Origin: Tolypeutes matacus
Lineage: Eukaryota; Chordata; Mammalia; Cingulata; Chlamyphoridae
DNA: 64,000 nt
Assembly: GCA_026826555.1 (NCBI GenBank)
Contig: JAKSZT010054304.1
Span: forward strand, 49,241,113 to 49,305,112
Direction of reading: 5' to 3'
A program made the translations under genes and the position numbers. Positions within the stretch are counted from its first letter, which is position 1. The number at the start of each line of letters is the position of its first letter. The notes beneath the pieces were generated by a model, which did not search any database, was not told the origin of the DNA, and saw only the letters and a program-made list of their open reading frames with translations. This document shows, in pieces, positions 11,126-23,075 of the stretch.

Positions 11126-11145
11126 TGAAGTGAAAACATTGGCGT

Positions 11146-13500
11146 TTGAACATATTTTGGGGTGAGGGCAGAGGGCTGGTGAACAGTTACTGTACTCAAG
11201 TTACATATTTATCATCAAAAGCTAATAGACCATAGCTTTGACTTGTGCATCTATCAAAGGCTGCCATATCTCACCAGGTGTATTCTTTTTTGACAGGGGA
11301 CACTAAAGCGCTTCTCCCTTTTAACACCAGAGGGCATTTGAAATTTCCCTTCATTGACCACATTTTCTGACATGCAATCAGCTCCTTCAATGTCTGTTGC
11401 TGACAAATTGCCAAAGTGGGAAGGCTGAATGTTCCCTTTAGTTTATAATAGACTAACATCTGTATAAAGTTAACTCTGTTTAAAAACTTCAATATCTGGG
11501 AGAATTTATTTCATCTTTGGCAAAGTCAACACTTGAAACATTTATTTGAAATAATACTGAGGTTATTAGAATTGGCCAGAGTTTAGCTTTCTAATTGGAA
11601 GCTTAAATATTGTGGAAATGGAACCATGATGTGAGCTAATCAGTTTGTGCACTGTGACGAATACATCTCTGGGGGCTAGCATTGAATCCAAAATAAAAAG
11701 CTAAGCCAAACCTCATATTAAAAGATTTTTAAGGAGACTTAATTTCTCCAGGTAATTCTAATGCACATTAAAGTTTGAGAACCACTGCTTTAAAGTTGTT
11801 TAAATGAATCACTATCAATTTAGAGAGGCCGCTGCTGGTTTTTATCAGTCCTATGTGTTTGGCCACCTGCAGTTCACTTTAAATTTACAGATAATGTAAA
11901 TTTGGAAAAGACTGATAGTACAATGAATTACAATTTTAAAAATCTCAACAGGCTGAAAGAAAACAAAACAAGATTGAATATTCCTGTGTGAAGTTTCCCT
12001 TTTCAGTTCTAAAACTCCCATTTTGAATCCAGCTTGGGAAAAACCTCGCATTATAGTTCATTTAACTAAAAGCATAGTATGTAATTGTAATTCTGATTCC
12101 AATAGCGTGATATGACTTGGGCTGCAGAAATAGTTGCATTTTAATAGTTAAAAGATCTAGAAAAAAGCAATAGTGTTAAAGTGCTCTGCTTTAGTCATAT
12201 TGCATTGGGGGTTTGCGTGCAGGTTTTACACATAAAATATGAAAAATTAAGATCTGACAAATATGCAATGATTGAAGGAACGAGATATGTAGCTGGAGAA
12301 AAGGATCTCAGATTGATGTAATGGCTGACCATATTTTTGGAAGTGTGTGAAAGATGAATTAGTTTTTCCTGTGAGGCTCTAGAGGGAATAGATCAATAAG
12401 TGGGTAAATATTGCAAAGTAAAATTTACCTTAAAAAACTAACAAAAATGGAAAGAGGTACCTTGATTTGAAAAAGCTAGAGTATCATGATGTAGAGTCCA
12501 GCATTGTGAGATACTGGGCTAGAGGTGATTAGGCCTTTGCCATCTTGAAAATTCTGTTTCGAGTGCTAGTTACAAAATGACTTGATAAATTATGAAAAAG
12601 AACCTCATCCCTGAAAAAAAAAGTATTTGATTATTTTTTTCCTCCCATTTACCATTCCATCCATGTTGAAAAGGGAGTGACTTGTATTCTTTAGTTATAT
12701 AGTGGAGGCTGCAAAGCAGGACTTCCCTGTTAGCAGAAGTGCTTACTTACTCCATGGGTAAAGGTCTATTCTAAAGTTTCTCTCTAAGACCAAAATGAAA
12801 GATTAAAGAATAGAAAAGTAGGCATCTCAAATATTTTTCTATTTTAAAAATTTGTTCTTTCTTGGATCATGTTTGTCTCTATATTGTAACTATCAGATGA
12901 AATCAAGTGCCAGGGTATCACAAATGTGTTTCCCTAAGCTCACTAAAACTTTAACGATTTCTCCACATGTGAGTTTAAACAAAACAATTTTTGAGGAACT
13001 AGCTCTCAGAACATGAAGAGCCCTCTCTCTGCTTTAGTAGCTACCCCTCTCATTTGCTTCTCTGCCTTTCTGTCCTAACATTCCTTCTGTGCACACTAAA
13101 AAGAATTTTCTGATCATTCTCCCACAGTATCACTGTATTCAATTGTGAATCTTCTTCAAAGAGCTTCATTCGTGAATCCTAAGATATTTGAGTAGGTATC
13201 ACAGTGACTTGGCCATGTTTTAAAACCCTAATGATCATCCTCAAATAATTCCAGTAGGCTGAAAGTTATTATTTTGGAGTTGCAGTTTACTTAGGATTCA
13301 GGTTCTAAATTAGTGCTGAAGTTAAATTCAAAATACAGTCAAAATTATTCCTGATCATCCCTTAACTGGCTCATAAAGTATAGTATACACAATACATGCA
13401 CACACATAGTATATTGACATACCATCCCTTCATAAGTCCAGCACAGCTACTCCCCAGTGATGAAAAGTTCACCCTTTCTCCTGGGGTATGGCCCTTTGAG
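11146..13500. other. Intergenic DNA with ancient repeats
   Basis: No gene was recognised. A MER5-like hAT end is at about 11735-11800. The remaining sequence is AT-rich and unique-looking, with no coding frame over 75 codons that resembles a protein. Confidence 0.6.
11735..11800 (+). repeat. MER5-like hAT transposon end
   Basis: The stretch ggtaattctaatgcacatt followed by gtttgagaaccactgcttt matches the well-known end of MER5A-type nonautonomous hAT elements. Only the 3' end is recognisable. Confidence 0.7.
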
Positions 13501-13508
13501 GTCGCAAT

Positions 13509-13790
13509 CTAAAGGAAGGGTAGTTCACTAGGGCCCAGCCATCGGTGGTGCCTGGACTCCAACTTCTGTTGCCCTAGTTCTGTGAAGTTATCAGAAGTAC
13601 TGCTCAGCTTCAGCATCTCATCCACCCCTTGTGGAACAGACAACTCTCCAGAGGAAAAGTGGTTCCAAATGTTGGACGCACCATACCAATCTTCTATTCC
13701 CATCCTGATCAGACCTGGTAATTCTTCAAATTCTTCACTCTCTTTTAGGCTCTCCAGTGCTTCAACAGGAGAGTTTGTCTGAATTACCTA
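13509..13790 (-). pseudogene. Unrecognised open frame, possible processed pseudogene fragment
   Basis: A minus-strand frame of about 94 codons without stops begins just after a stop at about 13790 and ends at 13509. It reads like protein, with an acidic stretch (ESLKESEEFEELPGLIRMG) and a later GASNIWNHFSSGE, but has no recognised domain, no convincing start and no splice signals. I could not name a parent gene. A retrocopy fragment is one option; a chance open frame is the other. Confidence 0.25.
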
Positions 13791-13867
13791 GTCCAACATT
13801 TTTGGAAATGGAAGTCCTCTATACAATCTTTCTTATAATAATCAAGAAATGACTACCATAACATTTG

Positions 13868-13882
13868 TAAATATATATATAT
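13868..13882. repeat. Short (TA)n tract
   Basis: About seven TA units. No associated element. Confidence 0.7.
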
Positions 13883-14340
13883 AATTTTGGAAATAGAATA
13901 TCAGGTATAAGGCAAATGACTTAGAAACTTAATGTTTGTGTTAACAATGGGAAAAATGTGGGGTTAATAAGAATTTGTCTGTGTTCTCTATTTAGACGTG
14001 TCCAAAAAGAAAAGGCACTCTATCAATTAAATATAAATAATTGTAGCAGTTCATTTCAATCCTGTAGGGATATTTGTATTGAATTAAATAGAAAATTGTA
14101 CTTTTATTGTGGAGTAGGAATCATTTCTTTGATTCTATTTTGTAGGATATGTTGCAAAATTATCCATCCAAATTGTGAACAGAACTTTAGGGCACTTAGA
14201 ATGCCAAACTTCTTTCTACTATGACTTTATTTGGCATTTGGCTTGATAAATCTTTCTCTAATGAATTTTATTGGATTGAATTACTTCTCCCAAACTTATA
14301 TATGTAATTAATTAATAATTTTTCTCAGATATATTTTTAC
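13883..14340. other. AT-rich intergenic DNA
   Basis: Nothing beyond AT-rich unique-looking sequence was recognised. The open frame at 13958-14224 lacks recognisable protein features. Confidence 0.5.
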
Positions 14341-14344
14341 ACAG

Positions 14345-14870
14345 TTATTTCTCAGTTAACCAACATTTATTGAACTTCTGCTTTCTGCAAGATATGTCAA
14401 ATACCTCAAGGATTACAAATATATTAATTTACTCTAAGCATTTTTGAATCCTAGTGTTATGCCAGGAATTGCCCTAGGTGTTGGCCAGGGGGTCGGGGGG
14501 GAGATGCTATAAAGGACTAAAAATTTTAAAAAGAAACAACAGGTGCTATGAAGAGAATAACAGGGAGAAGAGTGTCAGCAGCACCTATTTAAAATTGGTA
14601 AATCTGGAAGACTTTTTGAGAAAGTGGCATTTAAGTTGAGACATGAGCATGAATAGGAATTAGTTCCTTTAAGAGTTAGGAAAAAGCTTTACAAGTAGAG
14701 GTAATGACATTTACAAATACAATGTTGCAGGAGGAAATGAAATAATTTCCAGGGCAGTCTTGCCAGAGTATGGTAAACAGGGTAAGAGGGACATGAGATA
14801 AAGTTTTACAAACAGGCAAGAATCTAGATTTGTAGCATCTATAAGCTGTATTTAGCACTTTCCCCAATTC
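14345..14870 (+). repeat. L2-like ancient LINE fragments
   Basis: Contains accaacatttattgaacttc, the usual L2 3' phrase, followed by a diverged stretch typical of the same family (gaagactttttgagaaagtgg, catttaagttgagacatg). Boundaries are soft. Confidence 0.5.
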
Positions 14871-14874
14871 ATAT

Positions 14875-15045
14875 TAACCATACTTTGCTTGTTTACTTTG
14901 TAATTGTGTCTCCAACTAGTTTAGAAATTCCACGAGGGCAAGGATCAATTTTGTCTTCTATTATTCTATTCCCAGCACCTAATAGAGTACTTACTAGACA
15001 CATAGTAGACATTCAATATGCATTTGAATGAATGAACATATGAAA
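14875..15045 (+). repeat. L2 3'-end fragment
   Basis: The order ccacgagggcaaggatc, cccagcacctaatagagta, acatagtagacattcaat, then ttgaatgaatgaa follows the L2 3' consensus closely. Confidence 0.8.
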
Positions 15046-15234
15046 GAATGAAGTCAATGTGTGAAGGAATAAGTTTATTATAAGGTCTTGAGAAGACATT
15101 AAAGCGTTTTAAGGCAGACATCTGAATTATGTTTCTTAAAGTTTACTTTAAATCCTCTGTGCAGAATGTTTTAAAGGGGGCAACAGTGGAAGTGGGGCAT
15201 CAGTTAGGGAAAGGCGATTGCTGTAGCCTATGTA

Positions 15235-15430
15235 AGTGATGATGGTGATAATTATGATAGCATTTGTTGAGTGCTTACAATGTACTGAGCATTTTTCATG
15301 TATTATTTAATCTTCACATTATTTAACTTTATGGGAAAGGTACTATTGTTATCATCTCTATTTTATAGATGCTGTTATAGAGCCTAGAAAGTTCAAGTAA
15401 TTTTCCCAAGGGCAAGTAGATGAAGGCTTG
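15235..15430 (-). repeat. MIR element
   Basis: Reverse-MIR order is preserved: agcatttgttgagtgcttac, then tattatttaatcttcacatt, tactattgttatcatctct and ttttatagatgctgttatag. Confidence 0.8.
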
Positions 15431-16085
15431 GACTAGGTAAACGTGAAAAGAGGATAAATTCAAGATATATTTTGGAGATAGGGTTTCCAGGACTTGGTGA
15501 TGTTTAATACTCAAGCAACTGGTAGATGGAAGTGCCATTTGCTGAGAAGGAATAGGGAAAAGAATTTGGACATATTAAATTTGAGATGTCTGCGAATCAC
15601 CTAAAAGGAGATGCCATGTAGGCAATTATATTTACAGGCCCGAAGTTCAAAAGATTTGTGTAAGATAAAGATGGAAATGTTGTATTTATTGACCTGTAGA
15701 TAGTTAAAAGGTGTGTGGATGAAAGAGATCAACTAGAAAAAGTGTGTAAAGGGAAGAAGTCTCAGCACTAAGCCCATTAGGAGCCCACTATTTAGAAGTC
15801 AGGTCAAGGAGAAAGAACCAGCAAAGATAGCTAGAGAGTATCGAAGAGCTCAGTGATGCAGGAATATTTCATGTCATGAAGTCCAAGTGAAGATATTTAT
15901 TTAAGAAACAGAAAGTAATCTATTACATTGAATGTTGTGGAAAGATTGAGTTAGAGGACACCTGGAAAAGAGTCCACTGGATTTGGAAATCAGTATATCA
16001 TTGATGACTTTTATAAGAGTTGTTTTGGGAGACTAGTGGAGAAAGAAGCCAGATGGAAGTGGATTGAATATTAAATAGGGATGAC
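15431..16085. other. Intergenic, possibly diverged L2-type repeat
   Basis: Reads like an old, strongly diverged LINE-derived stretch (agtggattgaatattaa and similar), but no firm family could be assigned. No coding content. Confidence 0.35.
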
Positions 16086-16089
16086 TGGT

Positions 16090-16832
16090 TAAAGGTAGAT
16101 TGAGGATATTCATTAGCCTCCATTCTTCCAAAACTGTACTAAAATTATGCTAATAGGATTTTAAAAGGCATAAACCTTCAAGGACAAAGAGAATGGTGGG
16201 GTAAATAACACAATTTTGGAAGCTAGCAAGCATAGACAACTGTAAACTGACTTAGCAGATTCAAAAAGCTGAATCTAAGCCAGCAACCCTATGTACTCCA
16301 TGGCATCCTCACCATCAATACCACTACCCCCAAAAAAAGTTCAGGAAATGATTATATAATACCCCTGGAAATGAGGAGAAAAAAAACAGGAAGATTGGTA
16401 GAAAGTCTGATTAAAAAACAGCTGGGAGACAGGAGCAGATGTAGCTCAGGCAGCTGGGTGCCCACCCCCCACGTGGGTGGTCCCGGGTTCAGTTCCCAGT
16501 GCCTCCTAAAGAAGACAAGCAGACAGCAAGCTGACACAATGAAAGGATGCAAGAAGATGATGCAACAAGCTGACACAATGAGATGACACAATGAGGAGAC
16601 ATAATAAGGACACACAACAAACAGGGAGCAGATGTGGCTCAAGCAGTTGGGTGCCACCTCCCACATGGGAGGTCCTAGGTTAGGTTCCAGGTGACTCCTA
16701 AAGAAGATGAGCAGACACAGCAAACAGACACAGAAGAGTGCACAGCAAGCAGACACAGCAAGCATACAGCAAGTGTAAACAGCAGACAGATGAGGGAACC
16801 ATTGGGGGCTGGGAGGATAAGTAAATCTAAAT

Positions 16833-16865
<33 letters not shown>

Positions 16866-17065
16866 GCTGCAGAAACAGCAGAGATCCTGGGGCCCAGAGG
16901 ATGGAATCAGTGGAGCACATAGGCACGGAAAGAGGTATCCAAGAGGCTAGGCCCACAATCATCTTGGAGCCGAAGAGATGGGGCCCGAGGAGAGGGGAGA
17001 GATGAGCAGCATTGTGCCCTGCCATGTGCTTGATTGACAAGAGATGCAACTTGATTTTTAAAATT
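16090..17065 (+). mobile_element. 5' part of an old HAL1/L1-like element
   Basis: A purine-rich, L1-5'-like stretch (for example ggaagattggtagaaagtc at about 16391) interrupted by a DAS SINE dimer. It stops where a younger L1 begins. Sequence resembling the ORF1-side 3' part of the same kind of element resumes at 38880-40235. The two are therefore probably halves of one ancient element split by later insertions. The HAL1 family name is from memory and should be treated as tentative. Confidence 0.45.
16430..16866 (+). mobile_element. DAS-type SINE, tandem dimer
   Basis: Two tRNA-like monomers in the same direction (heads at about 16434 and 16624, both with gcagatgtggctca-like A-box text and gtcc...ggttc B-box text) end in a run of about 26 A bases (16839-16864). 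The middle has degenerate gacacaatga repeats. Confidence 0.85.
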
Positions 17066-18182
17066 GCAGAGGACTTCCAGAAAGATGGCATACTGGAAAG
17101 ACATGGGACTCTCTTCTCTCCCAGAAAAATAGCTAGAGGACAGGCAAGAAATGGCCTGGAAAAATCTTCTAGGGTTTAGGACGCCAAGGAAGGCTTGAAC
17201 CTCCCAGAAGAGAGAGGGGAAAAGGAAAAAATTGTGACTGCAAAACTGTGAGTTAAAAGCCGTGGCTGCTACCACTGGCACCCTCCTCTACACTAAAGAT
17301 ACTTTTGCTTACTCAGGTCTCTGGGCTGGTGGCTAAAGACAAAAGGGGCACCAGGGATCCACTTCCCCAGGAAAGGGGAGAGAGAGGGGCACAGCCTTAA
17401 GCTGGCTCAGCTTTTGACCCACAAATTTGGTCTGCTGTGTCCCACAAGCCCTTCCTGGCCAGGTGGGGTCACGCCTTTGTTTGCCTTGGGAGCCAGCTTG
17501 GAACTAAAGAGATCTGGGACTAAAGAGATCTGGGACTAAAGTGATTTGACCCTCTCAATCTCCCTCTCTACAAACCAGGACTGATTGCTGAGGACAGAGG
17601 GGAGTAGAATTATTTTCTACTGGGGAAAATAGAGGAGGCTGCCAGTGAAGGTTGGAGAACTCTCTCTGATAAATATTGAATTACAAAGCTCTTGGCCTTC
17701 AGTAAGGAACCTATATCACATTGATCCAGTCCCTGTTGCAGCAAACACTCCAACCAGGCATTGAACTGAAAGGGCTGCCAAAGCATGCCATCTGCTGGCA
17801 GACCAAGGAAATGCACATGAGAAAATTAAAAGTAAATAAGTAAGAGAGGCTTTTTCCAACCTTTATGGCCTACTTCCCCAAGGCCCTAGGAAGCGGGTCT
17901 GCAAACCATTACTGGGTCCAGAGTGCAACTTTGAGAAACTAACAGGGACGATCCTGAAGACCCAGGTTGAACCAAGAGTCAAAGAACAGAAGACTCCCAT
18001 CACTAAATCCCTATGAAAGAGAGAGAAATTGAGGATCTGAGTAAACTCACCATCCTAATCAGATGCCTAGACATCAGCAAAAAATTATAAGACATACTAA
18101 GAAAATGGAAGACATTGTCTAAGAAAAGGAATATATCAAAGCCTCAGAAGAGATGCAGGATTTGAGATAACTAATTAATGGG

Positions 18183-19111
18183 ATGCACACAAATTTCCAA
18201 AATCAAATTGAGTTAGAAGACAATATGGCTAAAGAGATAAATGACATCAAGAAGATATTGAGTGAGCACAAAGAAGAATTTGAAAACCTGAATAGAAAAG
18301 TAACAAAGCTCATGGGAATGAAAGACACAATAGGTGAGATCAAGAACACATTAGAGGAAAGCGGATGTGGCTCAATCGATAGGGCTCCCGTTTACCATAT
18401 GGGAGGCCCCGGGTTCGTTTCCCAGGGCCCCCTGGTGAAGGCAAGCCAGCCCGCGCGGCACGGTGAGCTGACGCAGCAGGATGACCCAACAAAGGGAGAC
18501 AAGCAGACACAGAAAAACGTACAGCAAATGGACACAGCGAGCACAAGCAGCAAGGGGGATAAATAAATAAATAAATAAATAATCTTTAAAAAAAAAAAAA
18601 AGAACGCATTAGAGGCATATAACAGCAGACTCAAAATGATAGAAGAAAGAATAAGTGATACTGAAGACAGCACAGCTAAGATTGAAGAGAGAAAATAATG
18701 GAAAAAAATGAGCAGGGGCTCAGGGAGTTGAATAACAACATGAAATGCAAAAACTTATGTGTCATGGGAGTTACAGAAGAAGAAGAGAAGGGAAAAGAGG
18801 CAGAAAGTGTATTTGAGGAAATAATAGCAGAAAATTTCCTAACTCTCATGAAAGAAATGAATTTATATGTTCAAGAAGCACAGCATACCCCAATCAGAAT
18901 AAATGCAAATAGAACTACTCCAAGGGACAAACTACTCAGAGTGTCAAATGCCAAAGATAAAGAGAAAACTCTGAGAGTAGCAAGGGAGAAGCAAACCATC
19001 ATATACAAGGGATGCCCAGTAAAATTTAGTGCAGATTTCTCATCAGACACCATGGAGGCAAGAAGACAGTGGTATGATACAAGTAAGATACTGGAAGAGA
19101 CAAACTGCTAG
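18183..19111 (+). pseudogene. L1 ORF1 remnant, interrupted by a SINE
   Basis: Two open pieces, 18183-18357 and 18616-19111, encode coiled-coil-rich and RNA-binding-type ORF1 text: a basic, lysine- and glutamate-rich N-part, then a C-part with NAKDKEKTLRVAREK. The DAS SINE at 18358-18600 splits the frame and a stop follows at 18696. ORF1 normally makes the RNA chaperone of the L1 particle; this copy cannot. Confidence 0.8.
18358..18600 (+). mobile_element. DAS-type SINE inside L1 ORF1
   Basis: tRNA-like head (gcggatgtggctcaatcgat), B box (gggttcg) and tail with AAAT units plus poly(A). It is flanked by a near-identical 15-base duplication, AGAACACATTAGAGG (18343-18357) and AGAACGCATTAGAGG (18601-18615). 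Confidence 0.95.
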
Positions 19112-19379
19112 CTGAGAATCCTTTATCCAGAATAATTGCCCTTCAAATATGAAAGTGAGTAGAGAATATTCACAAACAAGCAGAAACTAAGAGAGTTCAT
19201 AGGAAAGAATCAACCTTTACAGGAAATATTAAAGAAAACCTTACAACCTCAAAGAAAAATAGAGGAGAGAGAGAGAGAGACTTGGAGGAGTGTATAGAAG
19301 AAAAAAATAGCAGAAAGGATAGCCAAAAGAGTAAAAAGACAGACAAAAATAAAATATGACATAAGAAACCAAAGAATAA

Positions 19380-22252
19380 AATGGTAGAAGTAAATAATGC
19401 ATTTACAGTAATATCATTGAATGTGAATGGATTAATCTCCCCAATCAAAAGGTATAGGCTGACAGAATGGATAAAAATACATGAACCATCCATATGCTGC
19501 TTACAAGAGACCCACCTTAGACCCAGGGATAGAAACTGACTGAAAATGAAAGGTTGGAAAAAGATCATCCAAGCAAATATTAACCAAAAAAGAGCAGGGA
19601 TAGCCTACTAATATTGAACAAAACAGACTTTAAATGCAAAAAAGATATAAGAAATACAGAAGGCCATTATATATCAATAAAAGGGACACTCCACCAGGAA
19701 GATATAACAGTCATAAATATCTATACACCTAATCAGGGTGCCCCAAAATACATGAGCAAACTCTAGCAAACTGAAGGGAGAAATAGACATCTCTACAACA
19801 GTCGTTGGAGATGGCAACACACCACTCACATCATTAGATAGAACAAATAGACAGAAAATCAATAAAGAAACAGAGAACTTGAACAATGTGATAAACGAGT
19901 AAGACCTAACAGACATATACAGGAAGTTGTACCCAAACTCAGAGGATTATACATTCTTCTCCAGTACCCATGAATCTTTCTCCAGGATAGAACACATATT
20001 ATGTCACAATGCTGCTGTCAATAAATATAAAAAGATTGAAATTATGCAAATCATCTTCTCAGGTCATAATGGAATGAAACTGGAAATCAATAATAGATGG
20101 AAAAGAGGTAAATTAACAAATGTATGGATGCTAAATAACATACTCCTAAATAATAACTGGTTAAAGAAGAAATTACAAGTGAAATCAGTAAATGTATCGA
20201 GACAAATAAAAATGAGAACAAAACTTATCAAAATTTATGGGATACAGCTAAGGCAGTCTTGAGAGGGAAATTTATAGACCTAAATACCTATATTAAAAAA
20301 GAAGAGCTAAAATCAAAGATCTAACTGAACAACTGGAGAAACTAGAAAAAGAAAGCAAACCAATCCCTAAGCAAGCAGAAGGAAAGAAATAATAAAGATT
20401 AGAACAGAAATAAGTGAAATTGAGAACAAGAAAGCAATAGAGAAAATCAACAAAACCAAAACCTGGTGTTTTAAGGAGATCAATAAAATTGACAACCCCC
20501 TAGCTAGACTAACAAAGAAAAAAAGAGAAAAGGCAAATAAATATAATCAGAAATGAAAGGGGGAAATTATGACTGATCTCACAGAAATAAAAAGGATCAT
20601 AAGAAGATATTATGAGAAACTGTATGCTATACAACCTAGATGAAATAGACAAATTTGTAGAAATGCACAAACAACCTACACTGACACTATAAGAAATACA
20701 AGAACTTAACAAACCAAACACACTTAAAGAAATTGAATCCAGCATCAAAAATCTCCCAAAAAAGAAAAGTCAAGGACCAGAGGTCTTCACAGGTGGATTC
20801 TACCAAGAATTTTGCAAAGAATTAACACCAATCCTGTTATAAATTCTTCCAAAAAATTGAAGGGGAGGGAAAATTACCCAACACATTTTATGAAGCCAAC
20901 ATCATTTTATGAAGCCAATGGCAGATAAAAACACTACAAGAAAAGAAAATTACAGAGGAATCTCTCTCAAGAATATAGATGCAAAAATTCTCAACAAAAT
21001 ACTTGCAAATTGAATCCAACAGCATATCAAAAGACATACATCACAACTTATTCCTGGTATGCAAGGGTGGTTCAACATAAAAAATCAATGTAACATACCA
21101 CATTAACAAATTGAAGGGAAAAAAACACATGATCATTTCAATTGATGCAGAAAAGGTATTTGACAAAATCCATCATCCTTTCTTGATAAAAAACATTTAA
21201 AAAGATAGGAATAGAAGGAAAATTCCTCAATATGATAAAAAGAATATATGAAAAACCTACAGGCAACATCGTACTCAATACGGAAAGGTTGAAAATTTTC
21301 CCTCTAAGATCAGGAACAAGACAAGGATGCCCACTGTCACCATTGTTATTCAACATTGTACTAGAAGTTCTAGCTAGAGCAATTAGGCAAGAAAAAGAAA
21401 AATGAAAGGCATCCAAATAGGAAATGGAAGTAAAACTCTCATAATTTCTAAATATATGATCCTATGTTTAGAAAATTCTGAAATGTCTATGACAAAGCTG
21501 CTTGAGTTAATAAATGAGTTCAGTGAAGTGGAAGGATTCAATATCCACACACAAAAATCAGTATTGTTTTTGTGTGTTGATATTGAATCCTTCCACTTCA
21601 CTGAACTCATTTATTAGCTCAAGCAGCTAATCAGCAAAAATCAGTATTGTTTTTGTACACTAGTATTGAACTATCTGAGGAGAAAATCAAGGGAAAATTT
21701 CCATTTACAATAGCAACAAAAAGACTCAAATAGTGGGGAATCAATTTAACCAAAGACGTACAGGGCCTACATGCAGAAAACTACAAGACGATGCTAAAAG
21801 AAATCAATGAAGACCTAAACAAATAGACATTCCATGTTCATGAATTAGAAGACTAAATATCATGAAGATGTCAATCCTACCCAAACTGATTTATACATTC
21901 AATGTAATTCTAATCAAAGTTCCAACAAATAAGGGTAGAGAAGTAAAAAAAAGAACAACAAAAAATAAAACTAAAAAAACAAAATAATTAAAAAATAGAG
22001 AAAAAAAATTCCAACAGCCTACTTTACAGAAGTAGAAAAGACAATCGCCAAATTCATTTGGAAGGGAAAGTGCACCCAAATAGCCAAAAACATTCTAAAA
22101 CAGAAGAGCAACATGGGAGGAATTTCACAGCCTGACCTTGAAACGTATTACAAAGCTGCAGTGGTCAAAACAGCATGGTACTGACATAATAATAGACACA
22201 TTGATCAGTGGACTAGTCTTGAAAGTCCAGAAATAAACCCTCACCTCTACAG
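19380..22252 (+). pseudogene. L1 ORF2 remnant of element 1
   Basis: Endonuclease-type text begins near 19430 (vngl-like motif, then a LQETH-type motif at about 19499) and the frame shifts repeatedly. Reverse-transcriptase-type text lies at about 20940-21400. Stops and frameshifts throughout show it is dead. A local foldback (21496-21628) disrupts the region. Confidence 0.8.
21496..21628. repeat. Foldback palindrome, 62-base arms
   Basis: Left arm 21496-21557 pairs with right arm 21567-21628 with two mismatches; the loop is nine bases (21558-21566). In other L1 copies only the left-arm sequence is present, so the right arm looks like a copied-back inverted duplication. Confidence 0.9.
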
Positions 22253-22289
22253 CCAACTGTTTTTTCTTTTTCTTTTTTTTTTATACTAT

Positions 22290-22515
22290 TCTTTTTTTAA
22301 AACAATTTATTGAAGTATATCATTCATACATTAGCATACATAAACTATAAGTGCTCAGTAAACATTGTGAACTTACAAAACAAACATGCATAACATCATA
22401 CAGGGCTCCCACACATCCCCCCACCACAAATACTTTGCACTGTTGTGAAATATTTGTTAACAAATTATGAAAGATCATCAAAGTATTACTACTAACTATA
22501 GTCCACATCTTACTC
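22290..22515 (-). mobile_element. L1 3' UTR, antisense
   Basis: Its reverse complement matches the L1 3' end at 38640-38830 in order: tgtatgatgttatgcatgttt, then gttc acaatg-type text and a tail with ttcaat-rich sequence. It is 5'-truncated. Confidence 0.8.
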
Positions 22516-22529
22516 CCCTATACTTTTTT

Positions 22530-23075
22530 TTTTAAGGATTTATTTACTTTTATCCATTTTTACCTTCCTCTCCTCCCCCGTTTTTGCTGTTTCTGTGTCC
22601 ATTCACTGGGCAACTCTCTATGTCCATTTCCTGCCCTCTCTTCTCATTCTTCTCCTCCTGTCTTCACTAGGATTCAATCCTCGGAGCCTCCGATGTGGGA
22701 GAGAGGTGTCCTATTGCCTGCACCACCTTAGTTCCTGGTTTTTCGACGTGTCTCATCTTGGCTCTCCCTTGTGTCACTCTGCTGTTATGTCATCATCTTG
22801 ATGCATGGATCACAGGGCTTGATAGCGTACCTGCACGCGGGGCTTGACAGCTCACCCACTCGCAGGGCCTTGGGGGCTCACCCGCTTGCGGGGCCTGGTG
22901 GTGCACTCGTGCACAGGGCCTGACGGCGCACCCACTCACAGGGCCTGGTAGCCCACGCGACTTCTATATATATATATTTTTATTTTTAGCGGGAGGTTCC
23001 AGGGATCGAACCCAGGTCCCTTCATATGGGAGACAGACATGCAACCATTTGAGCCACATCCATCCCCCTGCTCTA
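22530..23075 (-). mobile_element. Heterodimeric tRNA-derived SINE with internal minisatellite
   Basis: Reverse copy of the composite SINE also found at 26117-26561 and 29995-30470: two different tRNA-like monomers joined by a short GC-rich linker. Here the linker has grown into a 25-base tandem repeat (22815-22962). Confidence 0.85.
22815..22962. repeat. 25-base minisatellite in SINE linker
   Basis: Six unit starts at 22815, 22840, 22865, 22891, 22916 and 22941 give spacings of 25, 25, 26, 25 and 25. Each unit begins GGGC(C/T)T and contains a GCNCACCC-type core. Confidence 0.9.

Larger units (their letters stand above)
5887..11145 (+). other. YOD1: YOD1 long 3' untranslated region
   Basis: The AT-rich 5.26 kb after the stop codon has no credible gene, and human YOD1 also carries a long 3' UTR of several kilobases. 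The only sizeable repeat is an L1 3' end at about 9130-9490, plus a poly(T) insertion at 10346-10373. The most distal good polyadenylation signal is AATAAA at 11120-11125, followed by GT-rich sequence (ttttggggtgagg). Proximal signals at 8499, 10659 and 10670 could give shorter forms. Confidence 0.65.

Noticed and set aside
18358..18430. tRNA gene candidate (A and B boxes)
   Set aside because: The tRNA-like head belongs to a SINE with an A-rich tail and target duplication; the same applies to all other tRNA-like heads in the window.
22815..22962. CRISPR-like array
   Set aside because: Units are contiguous with no spacers, and the array lies in a mammalian SINE, so it is a minisatellite.
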